From contig NZ_BAAAWN010000001.1 of assembly GCF_039535095.1 (NCBI RefSeq), forward strand, positions 4,960,001 to 5,024,000: a DNA stretch of 64,000 nt, read 5' to 3'. Positions within the stretch are counted from its first letter, which is position 1, and every line of letters starts with the position of its first letter. This stretch comes from Arthrobacter ramosus (GTDB lineage: Bacteria; Actinomycetota; Actinomycetes; Actinomycetales; Micrococcaceae). Below the pieces are notes generated by a model. The model saw only the letters and a program-made list of their open reading frames with translations. It did no database searches and had not been told where the DNA came from. Positions 51,732 to 61,543 of this stretch are shown here, piece by piece. The translations under genes and the position numbers were made by a program.

Positions 51732-52925
51732 CTAGACTTTCTGCCAGCGGCTGGATTCTGCGGCGCTGCCTTCCACGGCGGCAAGGACCTTTTGCACTTG
51801 CAAGGCGTCCGCGAACGACGGCGAGGGCTGCTCGCCTGCGCCGATCGCCGTTACGAGGTCCACCACTTGGTGCGTGAAACCGTGTTCGTATCCGAGGCCA
51901 TGTCCGGTAGGCCACCAGTTGCCTGCGTAGGGGTGTTCGGGTTCGGTGACGAAGATCCGGCGGAATCCGGCGTCGGGGGATTCCGCGGCGTCGTAGAAGG
52001 ACAAGACGTTCATCTCTTCGAAGTCGAACGCGAGGGATGCCTTGGTGCCATTGACCTCGAGGCGCATGGCGTTCTTCCGTCCCAACGCGAAACGCGTCGC
52101 TTCGAAAACCCCGACGGCGCCCGCGGAAGTAGCGCCGCCGTCGAACCTTGCGGTGAAAATGGCGGCGTCATCGACGGTGACCGTGCCGCGTGGCGCATCC
52201 GCGCCGACGTCGCCATGGCCGCCGAGTCCCACGAGGTCACCGGTCAACGGCCGCTCGTGGACGAAAGTTTCCAGGAGCGCGGAAACGCCCGTGATCTGCT
52301 GCCCGGTGACCCACTGCGCGGCGTCGATGCTGTGCGCTCCGATGTCGCCCAAGGAACCGGACCCGGACTTGGACTTGTCCAGCCGCCAGGTCATGGGCGC
52401 GGTTTCGTCGCTGAGCCAATCCTGCAGGTACTGCGCCCGCACGTGCCGGATGTTTCCCAGCCGGCCGTCGTCGACCATCCGCTTGGCGAGGGCCAACGCG
52501 GGGGTGCGGCGGTAGCTGAAGCCGCACATCGAGAACACTCCGCGTTGCGCTGCGGCCTGGGCGGCTTCGGTCATGCGCTCCGCTTCCGCGACCGAATTGG
52601 CCAGGGGTTTTTCGCAGAGCACGTGCTTGCCGGCTTCGAGGGCTGCGATCGCGATCTCGGCGTGCGTGTTGCCCGGGGTGCAGATGTCGATGAGGTCGAT
52701 GTCGTCTCGTTCGAGGAGCCGGCGCCAGTCAGTTTCCACCGATCCCCAGCCGAGCTTGCCCGCGACGGCCCGGACGCCGTCATCGTTCCGGCCGCAAAGC
52801 GCGGTGAGCTGGGGGTCCAACGGGAGATCGAAGAACCGCGGCGCTGTCCGCCAGGCGTGGGAGTGGGCGGCACCCATGAATGCGTAGCCGACCATGCCGA
52901 CGCGCAAGGGCTTTGCGGTGGTCAT
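51732..52925 (-). CDS. Gfo/Idh/MocA-family oxidoreductase
   Basis: 397 residues. RVGMVGYAFMGAAHSHAWR at the start, DLIDICTPGNTHAEIAIAAL and [18 protein letters not shown] signature, RRTPALALAKRMVDDGRLG, and SLGDIGAHSIDAAQWVTG. It has the His-containing loop of enzymes acting on glycosides. NAD-dependent oxidation of a sugar or glycoside taken up by the ABC importer encoded just upstream is likely. The ATG has GAAAGGAAC upstream. Confidence 0.85.
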   Translation of the reverse strand: MTTAKPLRVGMVGYAFMGAAHSHAWRTAPRFFDLPLDPQLTALCGRNDDGVRAVAGKLGWGSVETDWRRLLERDDIDLIDICTPGNTHAEIAIAALEAGKHVLCEKPLANSVAEAERMTEAAQAAAQRGVFSMCGFSYRRTPALALAKRMVDDGRLGNIRHVRAQYLQDWLSDETAPMTWRLDKSKSGSGSLGDIGAHSIDAAQWVTGQQITGVSALLETFVHERPLTGDLVGLGGHGDVGADAPRGTVTVDDAAIFTARFDGGATSAGAVGVFEATRFALGRKNAMRLEVNGTKASLAFDFEEMNVLSFYDAAESPDAGFRRIFVTEPEHPYAGNWWPTGHGLGYEHGFTHQVVDLVTAIGAGEQPSPSFADALQVQKVLAAVEGSAAESSRWQKV

Positions 52926-52959
52926 TGTGTTCCTTTCGTGAATTTCAAGAGAGCGATGG

Positions 52960-53883
52960 CTATTTGCTGAATCCGGCAGTCAACCCGCTGAGCAGTTGGC
53001 GGCGGGCCATCACATAGATGACCAGGAGCGGCAAGGTGGCGAGCACCACGGAAGCCAGCACGGCGGGGATGTTCACGCTGAATTCGCCTTGGAAGGTCCA
53101 CAAGGACAGCGGAAGCACGCGGGTGGACGGGCTCTGGGTCAGGATCAGCGGGAAGAGGAAGCCGTTCCAGACGCCGAGCGCGTTGTAGATGCCTACGGTC
53201 ACGACGGCGGGCCGCGTCATGGGCAGCGCGAGTCGCCACATCATGGCCCAGTCCGAGCAGCCGTCGAGTCGCATGGACTCGAACAGCTCGTTGGGGACAT
53301 CGCGCATGAAGTTGCTCAGGATGAGGACGGAAATGGGAATGGCGAACGCGATGGAGGGGAGGATCAGCGCCAACAAGGTGTCATAGAGATGGGCTTTGGT
53401 GATCATCCAATAGATGGGGATGATCGTGGCGTGCAAGGGGATCGCCAGGCCCAGGAGGAACGTGTTGTTCGTCCACGTCAGGAAGCGGCCCTTGCCCCGA
53501 ACGATCGCGTAGGCGGCCATGAACGAGACGAAGAGTGCCGGTACAACGCTGCCCACTGTGACGATCAGGCTGTTGGCGAAGTACATGGCGAAGTCGTTGT
53601 CCAGGACCAACTTGTAGTTGTCCAACGTCGGCTCGGTGGGCGGCATCATCGGGTTCGAGGTGAAGAACCCGGCTTGGTTCTTCAGGCTGGTCACCACCAC
53701 GTAGTAGATAGGAACGATGATGATCGCCAGCCAAAGCCAGCCGCCCAGGCCACCGAGGTAGTTGGGACGGAAGCGTCCTGGCCCCTTGGTCCGTTTTGCT
53801 CGGGGGCCATGCTTGTGGCCTTGCTTGTTGCTTAGCGCGGTGCGCCTTGCCGGCGGTGCGGGAATCTGGGTTGTGGAAGCCAT
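52960..53883 (-). CDS. Carbohydrate ABC transporter permease (MalG type)
   Basis: 307 residues, six membrane helices after a basic, Pro-rich leader. The ATPase-contact loop is NELFESMRLDGCSDWAMMWR and LPMTRPAVVTVGIYNALG follows, as in CUT1 permeases. Its ATG shares one base with the stop of the preceding permease gene (TGATG). No ATPase gene is present in the operon, so a shared MsmK/MsiK-like ATPase is expected. Confidence 0.9.
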   Translation of the reverse strand: MASTTQIPAPPARRTALSNKQGHKHGPRAKRTKGPGRFRPNYLGGLGGWLWLAIIIVPIYYVVVTSLKNQAGFFTSNPMMPPTEPTLDNYKLVLDNDFAMYFANSLIVTVGSVVPALFVSFMAAYAIVRGKGRFLTWTNNTFLLGLAIPLHATIIPIYWMITKAHLYDTLLALILPSIAFAIPISVLILSNFMRDVPNELFESMRLDGCSDWAMMWRLALPMTRPAVVTVGIYNALGVWNGFLFPLILTQSPSTRVLPLSLWTFQGEFSVNIPAVLASVVLATLPLLVIYVMARRQLLSGLTAGFSK

Positions 53884-54785
53884 CAGGCACCTTCCAATTG
53901 GCTTGCGTTGCGGTTCTTGCCACCGAGTCTTTGCAGGAGGAGGGCCAGGGCAAGGCCGATCACCACGAGGATGACGCCCAGGGCGCTCGCCGCTCCCATG
54001 TCGTTGGCCTTGAAGCCGGTCAGGTACATGTGCAGCGGTAGCAGCCGCGTGGAGTAGCCGGGGCCTCCGCCGGTGAGGACGAAGACGAGATCGAAGTAGG
54101 CCAGTGAGCCGACCACCATGAGGGTGGAGGACGTGATGATGGTGTACTTCAACTGGGGCAAGGTGATGGCGAAGAACTGCTGGACGCGCCCGGCGCCATC
54201 GATTTGGGCCGCTTCATACAGCGACGCCGGGATCTGGCGTACGCCGCCTTGGTAGATGAGCGTGTGGAACGGGACAAACTGCCAGGCGATGACGAAGACG
54301 ACGACGAACAGCACCAGATCCGAGTTGCCGAGCCAGTCCTGGGCCAGGAATGGAAGGCCCAAGCCCGGGCCAAGGCCGAAGTTCGGGTCCAAGAGGGCCT
54401 TGTAGGCGATGGCGACGGCCGCGGAGGACAGCAGCAGCGGCACGAAGTAGAGGACGGCGAGGGCAGCGCGGTATTTCTGGGATGCGGACGTGAAGACCCC
54501 GAGGAGCAAGCTGAGGGGAGCCTGGACGATGAACGAGAAGAACATGATCTTGGCGGTGACCCACAACGCATTGCCGGTGACGGGATCAGTGAGGACCGTG
54601 GTCCAGCTCGACAAGCCGTCCAGCTTGATTTCGCCCAGCCCGTCCCATTTGGTGAAGCTGAGGAAGAGCACGCCGAAGAGCGGGATGATGGCGAAGAGGA
54701 GGAAGAAGACGAGGGCTGGTGCGGCCAGCCACCCCGACGGGCCCTTTTCAAGGACCCGCCGGGAAGAACCGGTTGAGGTAGACAC
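53883..54785 (-). CDS. Carbohydrate ABC transporter permease (MalF type)
   Basis: 300 residues, six helices. N-terminal WLAAPALVFFLLFAIIPLFGV, contact loop SLYEAAQIDGAGRVQQFFAI and LPQLKYTIITSSTLMVVGSL. Forms the membrane channel with the following MalG-type subunit. Starts three bases after the binding-protein stop. Confidence 0.9.
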   Translation of the reverse strand: MSTSTGSSRRVLEKGPSGWLAAPALVFFLLFAIIPLFGVLFLSFTKWDGLGEIKLDGLSSWTTVLTDPVTGNALWVTAKIMFFSFIVQAPLSLLLGVFTSASQKYRAALAVLYFVPLLLSSAAVAIAYKALLDPNFGLGPGLGLPFLAQDWLGNSDLVLFVVVFVIAWQFVPFHTLIYQGGVRQIPASLYEAAQIDGAGRVQQFFAITLPQLKYTIITSSTLMVVGSLAYFDLVFVLTGGGPGYSTRLLPLHMYLTGFKANDMGAASALGVILVVIGLALALLLQRLGGKNRNASQLEGA

Positions 54786-54788
54786 TGG

Positions 54789-56120
54789 TTACTTTCCGAT
54801 CGTGGCGTTCATGGTTGAGACGAACTGATCGGGGCTGATCTTCTTCAGGAAGATCTGGTCCAGGTTCGCCAACATGGCGTCTCCCTGGGCAGGGCTGAGG
54901 GCCTGGTCCCACGAGAGGGTGAAGCTGGGTGCGTTCTTGGCCATGCCGTACACGTAGCTCAGGAAGTCCTTGTCCGGCGATGCGGCCAGCTTGCTTTCGA
55001 TGCCCGTGGTCACGGGAACGGCTCCGGAATCGATCAATGCCTGCGTGTCGGCGTCGGTGAACATTCCGCTCTTGACGTAGTCGAGCGCTGCCTTCTTCTG
55101 GCTGTCAGTTGCCTTCGAAGAGATCGACCAGAAGTTGGAGGGGTTGCCCACGACGTTGGCCGGATCGCCCTTGCCGCCGGAAACGGCGGGGAAAGTGACG
55201 TAGCCAAGCTTGCCGTTCTTGACGAAGTCCGCGGCGTCCTTCTTCATGCTCTGGTAGATCCAGCCACCCTGCAGGATCATCGCGGCCTTGCCGGTGTAGA
55301 GGAGGGCCTGGTCCGCGTTACTGTCGGCGGCGATGGAGGAGAAGCCATTGGCGAATCCGCCGGCGTCCACCAGGTTCTGGATCTTGCTCAGGGCTTCCTT
55401 GACCGCGGGATCGGACCAGGCGCCGGGCTTGTTGGCGGCGATGTTCGCGAAGACGTCGGGTCCGCCGATGCGCTCCACCAGGTATTCAAGCCACATCAGG
55501 TCTGGCCACTTGGACTGGCCACCCAGGGAGAAGGGAGCGATGCCTGCTGCCTTGAACTTCGGTACCAGGGCCATCAGTTCATCCCAGGTCTTCGGAGCCT
55601 GGGCGCCGATCTTATCGAAGACTTCCTTGTTGTAGTACAGGACGACGGGCTGCACGTTGTTGTTGGGCAGGGCATACGTCTTGCCGTCGATCACGCCGTT
55701 CTTGAGCACGGACGGCAGGTAGCGGTTCTTGACATCGGGGTTTGACGCTACGAAGTCCGAAAGGTCGGCCACTTGGCCGGCGTCGACATAGGATTTCAGG
55801 ACGCCGCCGCCCCAACCGTAAACGAAGGTGGGTCCTTGCCCGGCGCCGACGGCGGTGCGCACCTTGGTCTTGTACGCGTCGTTCGCGAAGAAGTCGAGCT
55901 TGACGGCCTCGTCCGGGTGGGCTTTGTTCCATGCGTCGATGGACTTCTGGAGTACGGGCTGGTTACCGCCCGTAAGGCCCCACATGGTGGCCGAATCGGC
56001 GTTTCCTGCCGAACTTGCCGGTCCACTTGATCCGCAAGCTGCGAGGGAGATCGATACGGCCGCAGCAGTGACGGCGATCGCTGCTGAACGCAACGCGAGT
56101 TTTACCATTTGCAATTCCAT
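54789..56120 (-). CDS. Sugar ABC transporter substrate-binding lipoprotein
   Basis: 443 residues with lipobox LAAC (about 26-29). CUT1-type binding protein: GLTGGNQPVLQKSIDAWNKA, WGGGVLKSYVDAGQVADLSD, YALPNNNVQPVVLYYNKEVF and AAMILQGGWIYQSMKKD. It captures an oligosaccharide or glycoside outside the membrane. First gene of the operon; ATG 56120 has GGAGG five bases upstream. A LacI-type operator lies about 105 bp upstream. Confidence 0.92.
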   Translation of the reverse strand: MELQMVKLALRSAAIAVTAAAVSISLAACGSSGPASSAGNADSATMWGLTGGNQPVLQKSIDAWNKAHPDEAVKLDFFANDAYKTKVRTAVGAGQGPTFVYGWGGGVLKSYVDAGQVADLSDFVASNPDVKNRYLPSVLKNGVIDGKTYALPNNNVQPVVLYYNKEVFDKIGAQAPKTWDELMALVPKFKAAGIAPFSLGGQSKWPDLMWLEYLVERIGGPDVFANIAANKPGAWSDPAVKEALSKIQNLVDAGGFANGFSSIAADSNADQALLYTGKAAMILQGGWIYQSMKKDAADFVKNGKLGYVTFPAVSGGKGDPANVVGNPSNFWSISSKATDSQKKAALDYVKSGMFTDADTQALIDSGAVPVTTGIESKLAASPDKDFLSYVYGMAKNAPSFTLSWDQALSPAQGDAMLANLDQIFLKKISPDQFVSTMNATIGK

Positions 56121-56223
56121 TCGTCCTCCGGGCTCGACGCTGATTGCCCGGCTATTGGTTTCGGGAGTCCGGCCTTCGGGGAGCGAGGCTGCACTGCCGC
56201 TGAATATGCTTGAGCCGAATCTT

Positions 56224-56235
56224 CGAAATATTTCG
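56224..56235. promoter_or_regulatory. LacI-type operator on the transport operon side
   Basis: CGAAATATTTCG is a perfect palindrome, extended to 14 bp as TCGAAATATTTCGA. The same 12-mer recurs at 56368, 144 bp away centre to centre. Confidence 0.7.
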
Positions 56236-56367
56236 ATAAACTTTTCGGTCCGTTAGGCAAATTTAGCTGTGGCGTGGGTCACCGTCAAGGCGATTTGGAC
56301 ATAAAGTTCAACTCTTTTACGAAATAGAGATTGACTCTGTCTGCCTTGCCGCCCAGACTTGTGACAA

Positions 56368-56379
56368 CGAAATATTTCG
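56368..56379. promoter_or_regulatory. LacI-type operator on the regulator side
   Basis: Second copy of CGAAATATTTCG, ending 16 bp before the lacI-type ATG, where binding would block its own expression. A half-site ACGAAATA is also seen near 56319. Confidence 0.7.
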
Positions 56380-56395
56380 AAAGAGTTGAGGATCC

Positions 56396-57430
56396 ATGGC
56401 TAGCAATGAACGTCCCGCCAAGGTGACATTGGCTGCCATTGCCCGGGAGGCGGGAGTCTCGATGCCGACAGTCTCGAAGGTCGTCAATGGGCGCGAGGAC
56501 GTTGCCGCCGGCACGCGTGCCAAAGTTCTTACCGCGCTGGAGCGGACGGGATATAAGTCCCCGCTTCAGCGAAAGAACGTCGCCGACCGCCGGCCCGTGG
56601 TGGAGGTTGTGCTCGACACCTTGAACTCGGCGTATGGGGTGGAAGTGCTCAATGGCGTGCTGGAGCACGCGGCCGCCTCCGACGTCGAAGTACTGCTCAA
56701 CATCACCGGCCAGCAATCGGCGTCGACGCTGAGCCCCGAGCAGAGGGCGCAGCGAATCGTCGACGAAGGCCGCAGTGGCATGATCGTGGTGACCTCGGCG
56801 TTCAGTTCGGCCCAGTTGGATCCATTTCGACGGCGGCAGATACCTATCGTTGTCATCGACCCGCTCAACCCCCCGCCGGGTGACGTGGTCAGCGTCGGCG
56901 CCAGCAATTGGGCCGGGGGCAAGGCCGCCACGGCCCACCTGCTGGATCTAGGGCACCGCAGGATTGCCTACCTGGGCGGGCCGGAAGCGGCCGAGTGCAA
57001 CCAGGCCCGGCTGCACGGCTACATGGCCGCGCTGATGGCGAAAGGGGTGCCCGTCGAGGAGCGCTACATCCTGTCGGGACCCTTCCGCTCCGAGAATGGT
57101 GTGGCGGGAATGAAAACCCTGCTTCAACTCGAAGAGCGCCCAACGGCAATCTTCGCCGCAAGCGACAGCATCGCCTTGGGCGTGCTCGCCGAGGCGCGTC
57201 GGCAAAAGATCCGCATCCCGGAGGACATCAGCGTGGTGGGATTCGACGGGACCTACCAAGCGGAGGAATCGGTCCCGCCACTGACGTCCGTATCCCAGCC
57301 GCTGCAGGAGATGGGCCGCGCCGCCCTGCGATTTGTCCTGCGCCAAATGCGGGGTGACGCGGTGGACTCTCGGCGGGTGGAACTCGCTACGCACCTCGTA
57401 GTCCGCGAATCCACGGCGCCGCTGGCGTAG
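56396..57430 (+). CDS. LacI-family transcriptional regulator
   Basis: 344 residues. N-terminal helix-turn-helix VTLAAIAREAGVSMPTVSKV with the hinge VLTALERTGY, then a periplasmic-binding-like effector domain (VVIDPLNPPPGDVVSVGASN, AYLGGPEAAECNQARLHGY, TAIFAASDSIALGVLAEAR, SVVGFDGTYQAEE, PPLTSVSQPLQEMG). Divergent from the sugar ABC operon; two identical operators lie between the genes, so it probably represses both until the sugar is present. Confidence 0.92.
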   Translation: MASNERPAKVTLAAIAREAGVSMPTVSKVVNGREDVAAGTRAKVLTALERTGYKSPLQRKNVADRRPVVEVVLDTLNSAYGVEVLNGVLEHAAASDVEVLLNITGQQSASTLSPEQRAQRIVDEGRSGMIVVTSAFSSAQLDPFRRRQIPIVVIDPLNPPPGDVVSVGASNWAGGKAATAHLLDLGHRRIAYLGGPEAAECNQARLHGYMAALMAKGVPVEERYILSGPFRSENGVAGMKTLLQLEERPTAIFAASDSIALGVLAEARRQKIRIPEDISVVGFDGTYQAEESVPPLTSVSQPLQEMGRAALRFVLRQMRGDAVDSRRVELATHLVVRESTAPLA

Positions 57431-57463
57431 GCGCACTGGATCGGCGTGGACGTTGCGAGGGGG

Positions 57464-58096
57464 TCAGTGGTGTGTGCCGCTCCGCTTGAATCTTCCAGGA
57501 ACCTCGACGTAGTAGACAGACCCCGCGGCAGGAAAGAAGAAGCGGTGCCCTGCGTGTCGGATTGGCTGGTAGTCGTGGCCGAAGGGGTCATGCACCGTGA
57601 CTCGTTCGAGGTGATCCACGCGGGTGAGGAGGTTATTGACTTCCTGGAGCGTCGCCGGGTGGGTTACTTCGCCGTCCACCTCCAAGACCCACGGTGCGTC
57701 CGTGGTCCTGCCGGCATGTTCGAGGTAGAGCATTTCAAATAGTCCAGCAAGGAGGGCTTCCAGCGTTGTCGGGTAGAACCGCTGCAGGGGATGGGTCTGC
57801 ATGTTCCTATGCTGGTTGTTCGTCCATGCTTGGCGGAGCCAGTTGAATTCCACCGTTCCCAATGAGGGGCCTAGACGCAGGTGCCTATCCTTATCCATGG
57901 TCAGGCGGTAGTTGTTTCCGGCTCGGTCAAGAATGCATGCCGCTTCGTCAACGTATTCCAAGTCTTTGAGCATGGCGGCCTCGGACGGATAGTACGAGAA
58001 GTCACCGCCCTCATCGACCACCACATAGTCGTTTGGACGCGTGCCCGGAACCGTAGTGTCGGGTGCCGTTCCGTTGGTAAAGCCAATGCGCTTCAT
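57464..58096 (-). CDS. Unknown protein, copy A of tandem duplication
   Basis: 210 residues from ATG 58096 (GGAG 11 bases upstream). Not a recognised family. Features: VVVDEGGDFSYYPSEAAMLK, LEYVDEAACILDRAGNNYRL, FNWLRQAWTNNQHRNMQTHP, and a C-terminal PAAGSVYYVEVPGRFKRSG. Soluble, no signal peptide. Clearly paralogous to the next gene on the same strand along its whole length, including conserved upstream DNA. Convergent with the LacI gene. Confidence 0.75.
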   Translation of the reverse strand: MKRIGFTNGTAPDTTVPGTRPNDYVVVDEGGDFSYYPSEAAMLKDLEYVDEAACILDRAGNNYRLTMDKDRHLRLGPSLGTVEFNWLRQAWTNNQHRNMQTHPLQRFYPTTLEALLAGLFEMLYLEHAGRTTDAPWVLEVDGEVTHPATLQEVNNLLTRVDHLERVTVHDPFGHDYQPIRHAGHRFFFPAAGSVYYVEVPGRFKRSGTHH

Positions 58097-58223
58097 GATT
58101 ACGTCAGCTCCTGCGGAGGACCAGTCCACAGCCCGGGTGGCCGTGAATTCTTCCCTCGATCAGATCACCGAAAGGACCCGCCACCGGCGGTCTTTATGGT
58201 TTCCATATGCGGCAGGGCTGAGA

Positions 58224-58240
58224 TTTAGCACTCTCTTAAC
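58224..58240 (-). promoter_or_regulatory. Conserved upstream element, copy A
   Basis: TTTAGCACTCTCTTAAC lies 128 bp upstream of the copy A start codon and is repeated identically, at the same distance, before copy B (59151). It contains TTAGCACTC, one half of the CIRCE heat-shock operator, without the second half. A promoter or regulator site is likely. Confidence 0.45.
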
Positions 58241-58387
58241 AGCTGGACGCTTTCGGCGAGGACTCCTTGACGTACAGACAAGGCACCGGGGGTTCTGCGT
58301 CAGGCGATGGCGGAATTGACCCGCAGCGGCTGTAGCGTCGAAGCCCTCAAAGTGGCGCCGGCCATTATCGCGAGTGGGGCCTCAGCG

Positions 58388-59023
58388 TTACGCGCCCGAG
58401 TGCTGGAGCTCTCGCCCGCGAGGGGTGATCTCGACGTAGTAGATCGAGCCCGCACCTGGGGCGAGGTGCCGGTGGGTCTGGTGGCGGACTGGCCGGTATT
58501 CATGGCCGGAGGGGTCCCGCACCGTGGCCTTTTCAAGGTGATCCAGCCCCGCGAGGAGCGCATCGACGTCATTCAGCGTGGCCGGGTGCGTTTCTTCTCC
58601 ACCTAGATTCAGCACCCACGGTGTCCCGTTGGCATTCCGGGCGCGTTCGAGGGCAAGGGTTTCGAACAGTTCGGCCACGAGGGCCTCGCGGGTTGCCGGG
58701 AAGAAGCGTTGCAAACGATGCGCCTGCAGATTCCGGTGCCGGTTGTTCATCCATGCCTGGCGGAGCCAGCTGAATTCCACCGGCCCGAACGATCGGCCAA
58801 GGCAGAGGTTCCTGTCCTTATCCAAGGTGAGGCGGCACTCATTGCCTTCCCGGTCAAGGACGCAGGCCGCCTCGTCCACGTACTCAAGGTCTTCCAGCAT
58901 CGCCGCCTCGGACGGGTAGTAGATGAACTCTCCGATGTCATCGACTACAACGTAATCTTTTGGACGCGCGCCCGGGACCGTGGCATTGGATGCCGTTCCC
59001 TTGATCAGGGCAATCCGCTTCAT
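58388..59023 (-). CDS. Unknown protein, copy B of tandem duplication
   Basis: 211 residues from ATG 59023. Colinear with copy A: VVVDDIGEFIYYPSEAAMLE, LEYVDEAACVLDREGNECRL, FSWLRQAWMNNRHRNLQAHR, THPATLNDVDALLAGLDHLE, PGAGSIYYVEITPRGRE. More than half of the residues are identical by eye. The two genes are 291 bp apart and each has the same upstream element, so they arose by duplication of a unit of about 930 bp and may be separately expressed. Function unknown. Confidence 0.75.
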   Translation of the reverse strand: MKRIALIKGTASNATVPGARPKDYVVVDDIGEFIYYPSEAAMLEDLEYVDEAACVLDREGNECRLTLDKDRNLCLGRSFGPVEFSWLRQAWMNNRHRNLQAHRLQRFFPATREALVAELFETLALERARNANGTPWVLNLGGEETHPATLNDVDALLAGLDHLEKATVRDPSGHEYRPVRHQTHRHLAPGAGSIYYVEITPRGRELQHSGA

Positions 59024-59150
59024 GGTGAATTCATCTCCTGCGGAGGACCCGTCCACGGCCCCGTTGGCCGTGAATTCCTCCCTTTCATCACATCACCAAA
59101 CGAGGCGTCCTCCCGGGTCTTAATGGGTTCCATATGCCGGCAGTCACAGA

Positions 59151-59167
59151 TTTAGCACTCTCTTAAC
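59151..59167 (-). promoter_or_regulatory. Conserved upstream element, copy B
   Basis: Identical 17-mer to that at 58224, again 128 bp from the start codon of its gene; both are accompanied by TTCCATATGC about 20 bases away. Retained sequence and spacing suggest a functional control site. Confidence 0.45.
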
Positions 59168-59211
59168 GGGCAGGGCTCGAGCATTGGCGGCGGGCATGGC
59201 AGACTTCGGCC

Positions 59212-59448
59212 ATGAGTATCGAGCACTGGTGGCCGAAGCTGAAGCGGTCCACCCAAAAATGGCTGATCGAGAACAACGGCGACGCGGTGTCCTCCGATGT
59301 GGTCGCCGAGATCACCCAAGTTGGAGGCGTCATTACTTCCGATGCGTGGTGGGTTGGTGAGAGTGGGCCTTCGGGGCTCTACCTCTCGGACGAGGCAGTC
59401 GACTGGATCGAGGCGGTAGCGAACGGCGAGGTGCCCGAGCGGCCCTGA
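59212..59448 (+). CDS. Small hypothetical protein
   Basis: 78 residues, acidic and soluble: MSIEHWWPKLKRSTQKWLIE, VVAEITQVGGVI, LYLSDEAVDWIEAVANGE. Codon use and an intact start support a real gene. No domain recognised. It is divergent from copy B of the tandem duplication and convergent with the transporter gene at 59482. Confidence 0.6.
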   Translation: MSIEHWWPKLKRSTQKWLIENNGDAVSSDVVAEITQVGGVITSDAWWVGESGPSGLYLSDEAVDWIEAVANGEVPERP

Positions 59449-59481
59449 CAACACCGCCGTGAGGTCACCTCGCCGCCGTGG

Positions 59482-61458
59482 TTAGCCAACGTGGACCCAC
59501 GGGCGCCGGCTGACGTCGGGTTCGGCTTCACGCAGGACTTCCCTGGTGACCGGGGCGATCTCTCCTTCGCCGAGGAACAGGAAGCGAAGGAGATTGATGA
59601 CCGGGTTGCCTTCGGTCCAGCGGAAGTAGATGTGCGGCATGAGGCCGGTCACGTCGCGGATGTGCAGCAGCACTGAGGCGATGGTGTTGGGGACCACGGG
59701 GCCGTGGACTTCGAGGATCTGGTGTCCGTGCCGAACCACGCCACGGACTTCGAGTGCCGTTTCGAAGTCGGAGGAATCGTCCACGATCACTTCCAGGAAG
59801 AGCGCCTGGTAATCCACCGGAATGTGGCTGACCTCGATGGCTGAGGTGAGTTTGTCCCGGTAGGCCTCCGCGGTGAGGCGGAGAGGTTCGTGGGCGATGA
59901 GCGCGATCGGGCCGCTCAGGTTGGTGGACATGAATTCCAGTGCCTGGCGGTCCAGATGGACGTGGGTGGCGTGCAGTTCAAAGGAGCGCCGGATCCTGGA
60001 AAGCAGGGAGATTACAATGATCCCCACGATAAAGATCGCGGCGATCCGGATGCCTTCCGGACGTTCGAAGATGTTGGCAATGGTGGTGTAAATAAACACT
60101 ATGGCGATGATGCCGAATCCGACCGTGCGCTTGCGCTGCCTCAAGCGGCGCGCGGAGAGGGTCACCGCCACGGCTGCCGATGTCATCAGCACCAACACGC
60201 CGGTCGCGTACGCGCCACCCTGGGCGTCGACGTCGGCATTGAAAAGGAACGTGATCAGGAACCCGATGAGGGTGAACACCAACACCAGTGGGCGTACCGC
60301 CCGGGCCCATCCCGGTGCCATTCCATATCGCGGCAGGTACCGCGGGACCAGGTTCAGCAGCCCGGCCATGGCGGAGGCGCCTGCGAACCACAGAATGGCG
60401 ATGGTGCTGAGGTCGTAGACAGTGCCGAACCCCACGCCGAGATATTGGTGCGCCAGGAATGCCAGGGCGCGTCCATCGGCCTGGCCGCCGGGCTGGAATT
60501 CCTTCTCCGGAATTAGCACCACGGTGGTGAAACTGGTAGCGATCAGGAATGAACTCATGATGACTGCTGCCGTGGTCAGGAGGCGGCGGGTTCCCTTGAT
60601 CCGTCCGGCAGGGTTTTCCTCGGTGTCCGAAGCGCGTCCGCGGATCTGGGGCATCACTGCGACTCCGGTCTCGAATCCGGACAGGCCCAGGGCGAGTTTG
60701 GGAAAAACGAGCAGGGCGATGCCGACCACCATGAGCGGGTTTCCGTGCGACGTCGACAGGGCATGCCACCAGTCGCCTACTGCGACCGGATGGGCGAACA
60801 CCTCGACAAAGGTTGAGAGGACGACCACGACGTTGAGGCTCAGATAGACGATGACGAGGACCACGGCCACGCCGATGGCTTCCTTGAATCCACGCAGGAA
60901 TACGGCGGCCAGCAGGGCGAGCAGGAACAAAGTAACCAGGATGTTCTGTCCCTGCAGCCAGCCCGGGGCGAGCGGATTCTGGATCGCGTGGGCCGTGGCA
61001 TCCGCGGCCGAGAGGGTCATGGTGATCATGAAGTCCGTTGCGGCGAACCCGAGGAGAACGAGGACGAGGATCTTCCCTCCCCAGCGTGGCAAGAGGCGCT
61101 CAAGCATGGCAATGGATCCCTCGCCGCGGTGGCTTTCCCCGGCGACGCGGTGGTACACGGGCAGGGCGCCCAGCAGCGTGACGGCCACCAGGACGATGGT
61201 GGCCAAGGGGGAGATCACTCCCGCAGCCAAGGCTGCGATGGCCGGCTGGTAGCCGAGGGTGGAGAAATAGTCGACGCCGGTGAGGCACATGACCTGCCAC
61301 CACGAATGCTTCTTCAGATGGGGATCGCCCACCGCGCCGGGGCCTTGGTGCGATCCTTTGGAGTCCTGCAGTCCGAACAACAGCCATGTCCGCAAGGAGG
61401 CCATACCGCCGGGCCGTGGCGCCGAAGGATCAGCCGGGGGCCTGCTCAAGGTAGTCAT
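59482..61458 (-). CDS. APC-superfamily transporter, KimA-like
   Basis: 658 residues from ATG 61458 (GGAAAGG upstream); the longer frame lies in the promoter. About twelve helices: [20 protein letters not shown] at the start, [20 protein letters not shown] centrally. A long cytoplasmic C-terminal domain (about 480-658: [37 protein letters not shown]) is as in KimA/YdaO-type potassium importers. Divergence from the kdp operon and a shared 18-bp motif between them support potassium transport; an amino-acid substrate is the alternative. Confidence 0.75.
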   Translation of the reverse strand: MTTLSRPPADPSAPRPGGMASLRTWLLFGLQDSKGSHQGPGAVGDPHLKKHSWWQVMCLTGVDYFSTLGYQPAIAALAAGVISPLATIVLVAVTLLGALPVYHRVAGESHRGEGSIAMLERLLPRWGGKILVLVLLGFAATDFMITMTLSAADATAHAIQNPLAPGWLQGQNILVTLFLLALLAAVFLRGFKEAIGVAVVLVIVYLSLNVVVVLSTFVEVFAHPVAVGDWWHALSTSHGNPLMVVGIALLVFPKLALGLSGFETGVAVMPQIRGRASDTEENPAGRIKGTRRLLTTAAVIMSSFLIATSFTTVVLIPEKEFQPGGQADGRALAFLAHQYLGVGFGTVYDLSTIAILWFAGASAMAGLLNLVPRYLPRYGMAPGWARAVRPLVLVFTLIGFLITFLFNADVDAQGGAYATGVLVLMTSAAVAVTLSARRLRQRKRTVGFGIIAIVFIYTTIANIFERPEGIRIAAIFIVGIIVISLLSRIRRSFELHATHVHLDRQALEFMSTNLSGPIALIAHEPLRLTAEAYRDKLTSAIEVSHIPVDYQALFLEVIVDDSSDFETALEVRGVVRHGHQILEVHGPVVPNTIASVLLHIRDVTGLMPHIYFRWTEGNPVINLLRFLFLGEGEIAPVTREVLREAEPDVSRRPWVHVG

Positions 61459-61543
61459 GGTGTCCTTTCCGCGCGACGCGCAGGCACCGCGATCATTGCT
61501 GAACATAGCACCGACTACAGATGTTTTCGCTGGTTGAATCCGA

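Noticed and set aside
58224..59167. Complete CIRCE heat-shock operators
   Set aside because: Only the TTAGCACTC half is present in each copy; the GAGTGCTAA half is not found at the nine-base spacing.
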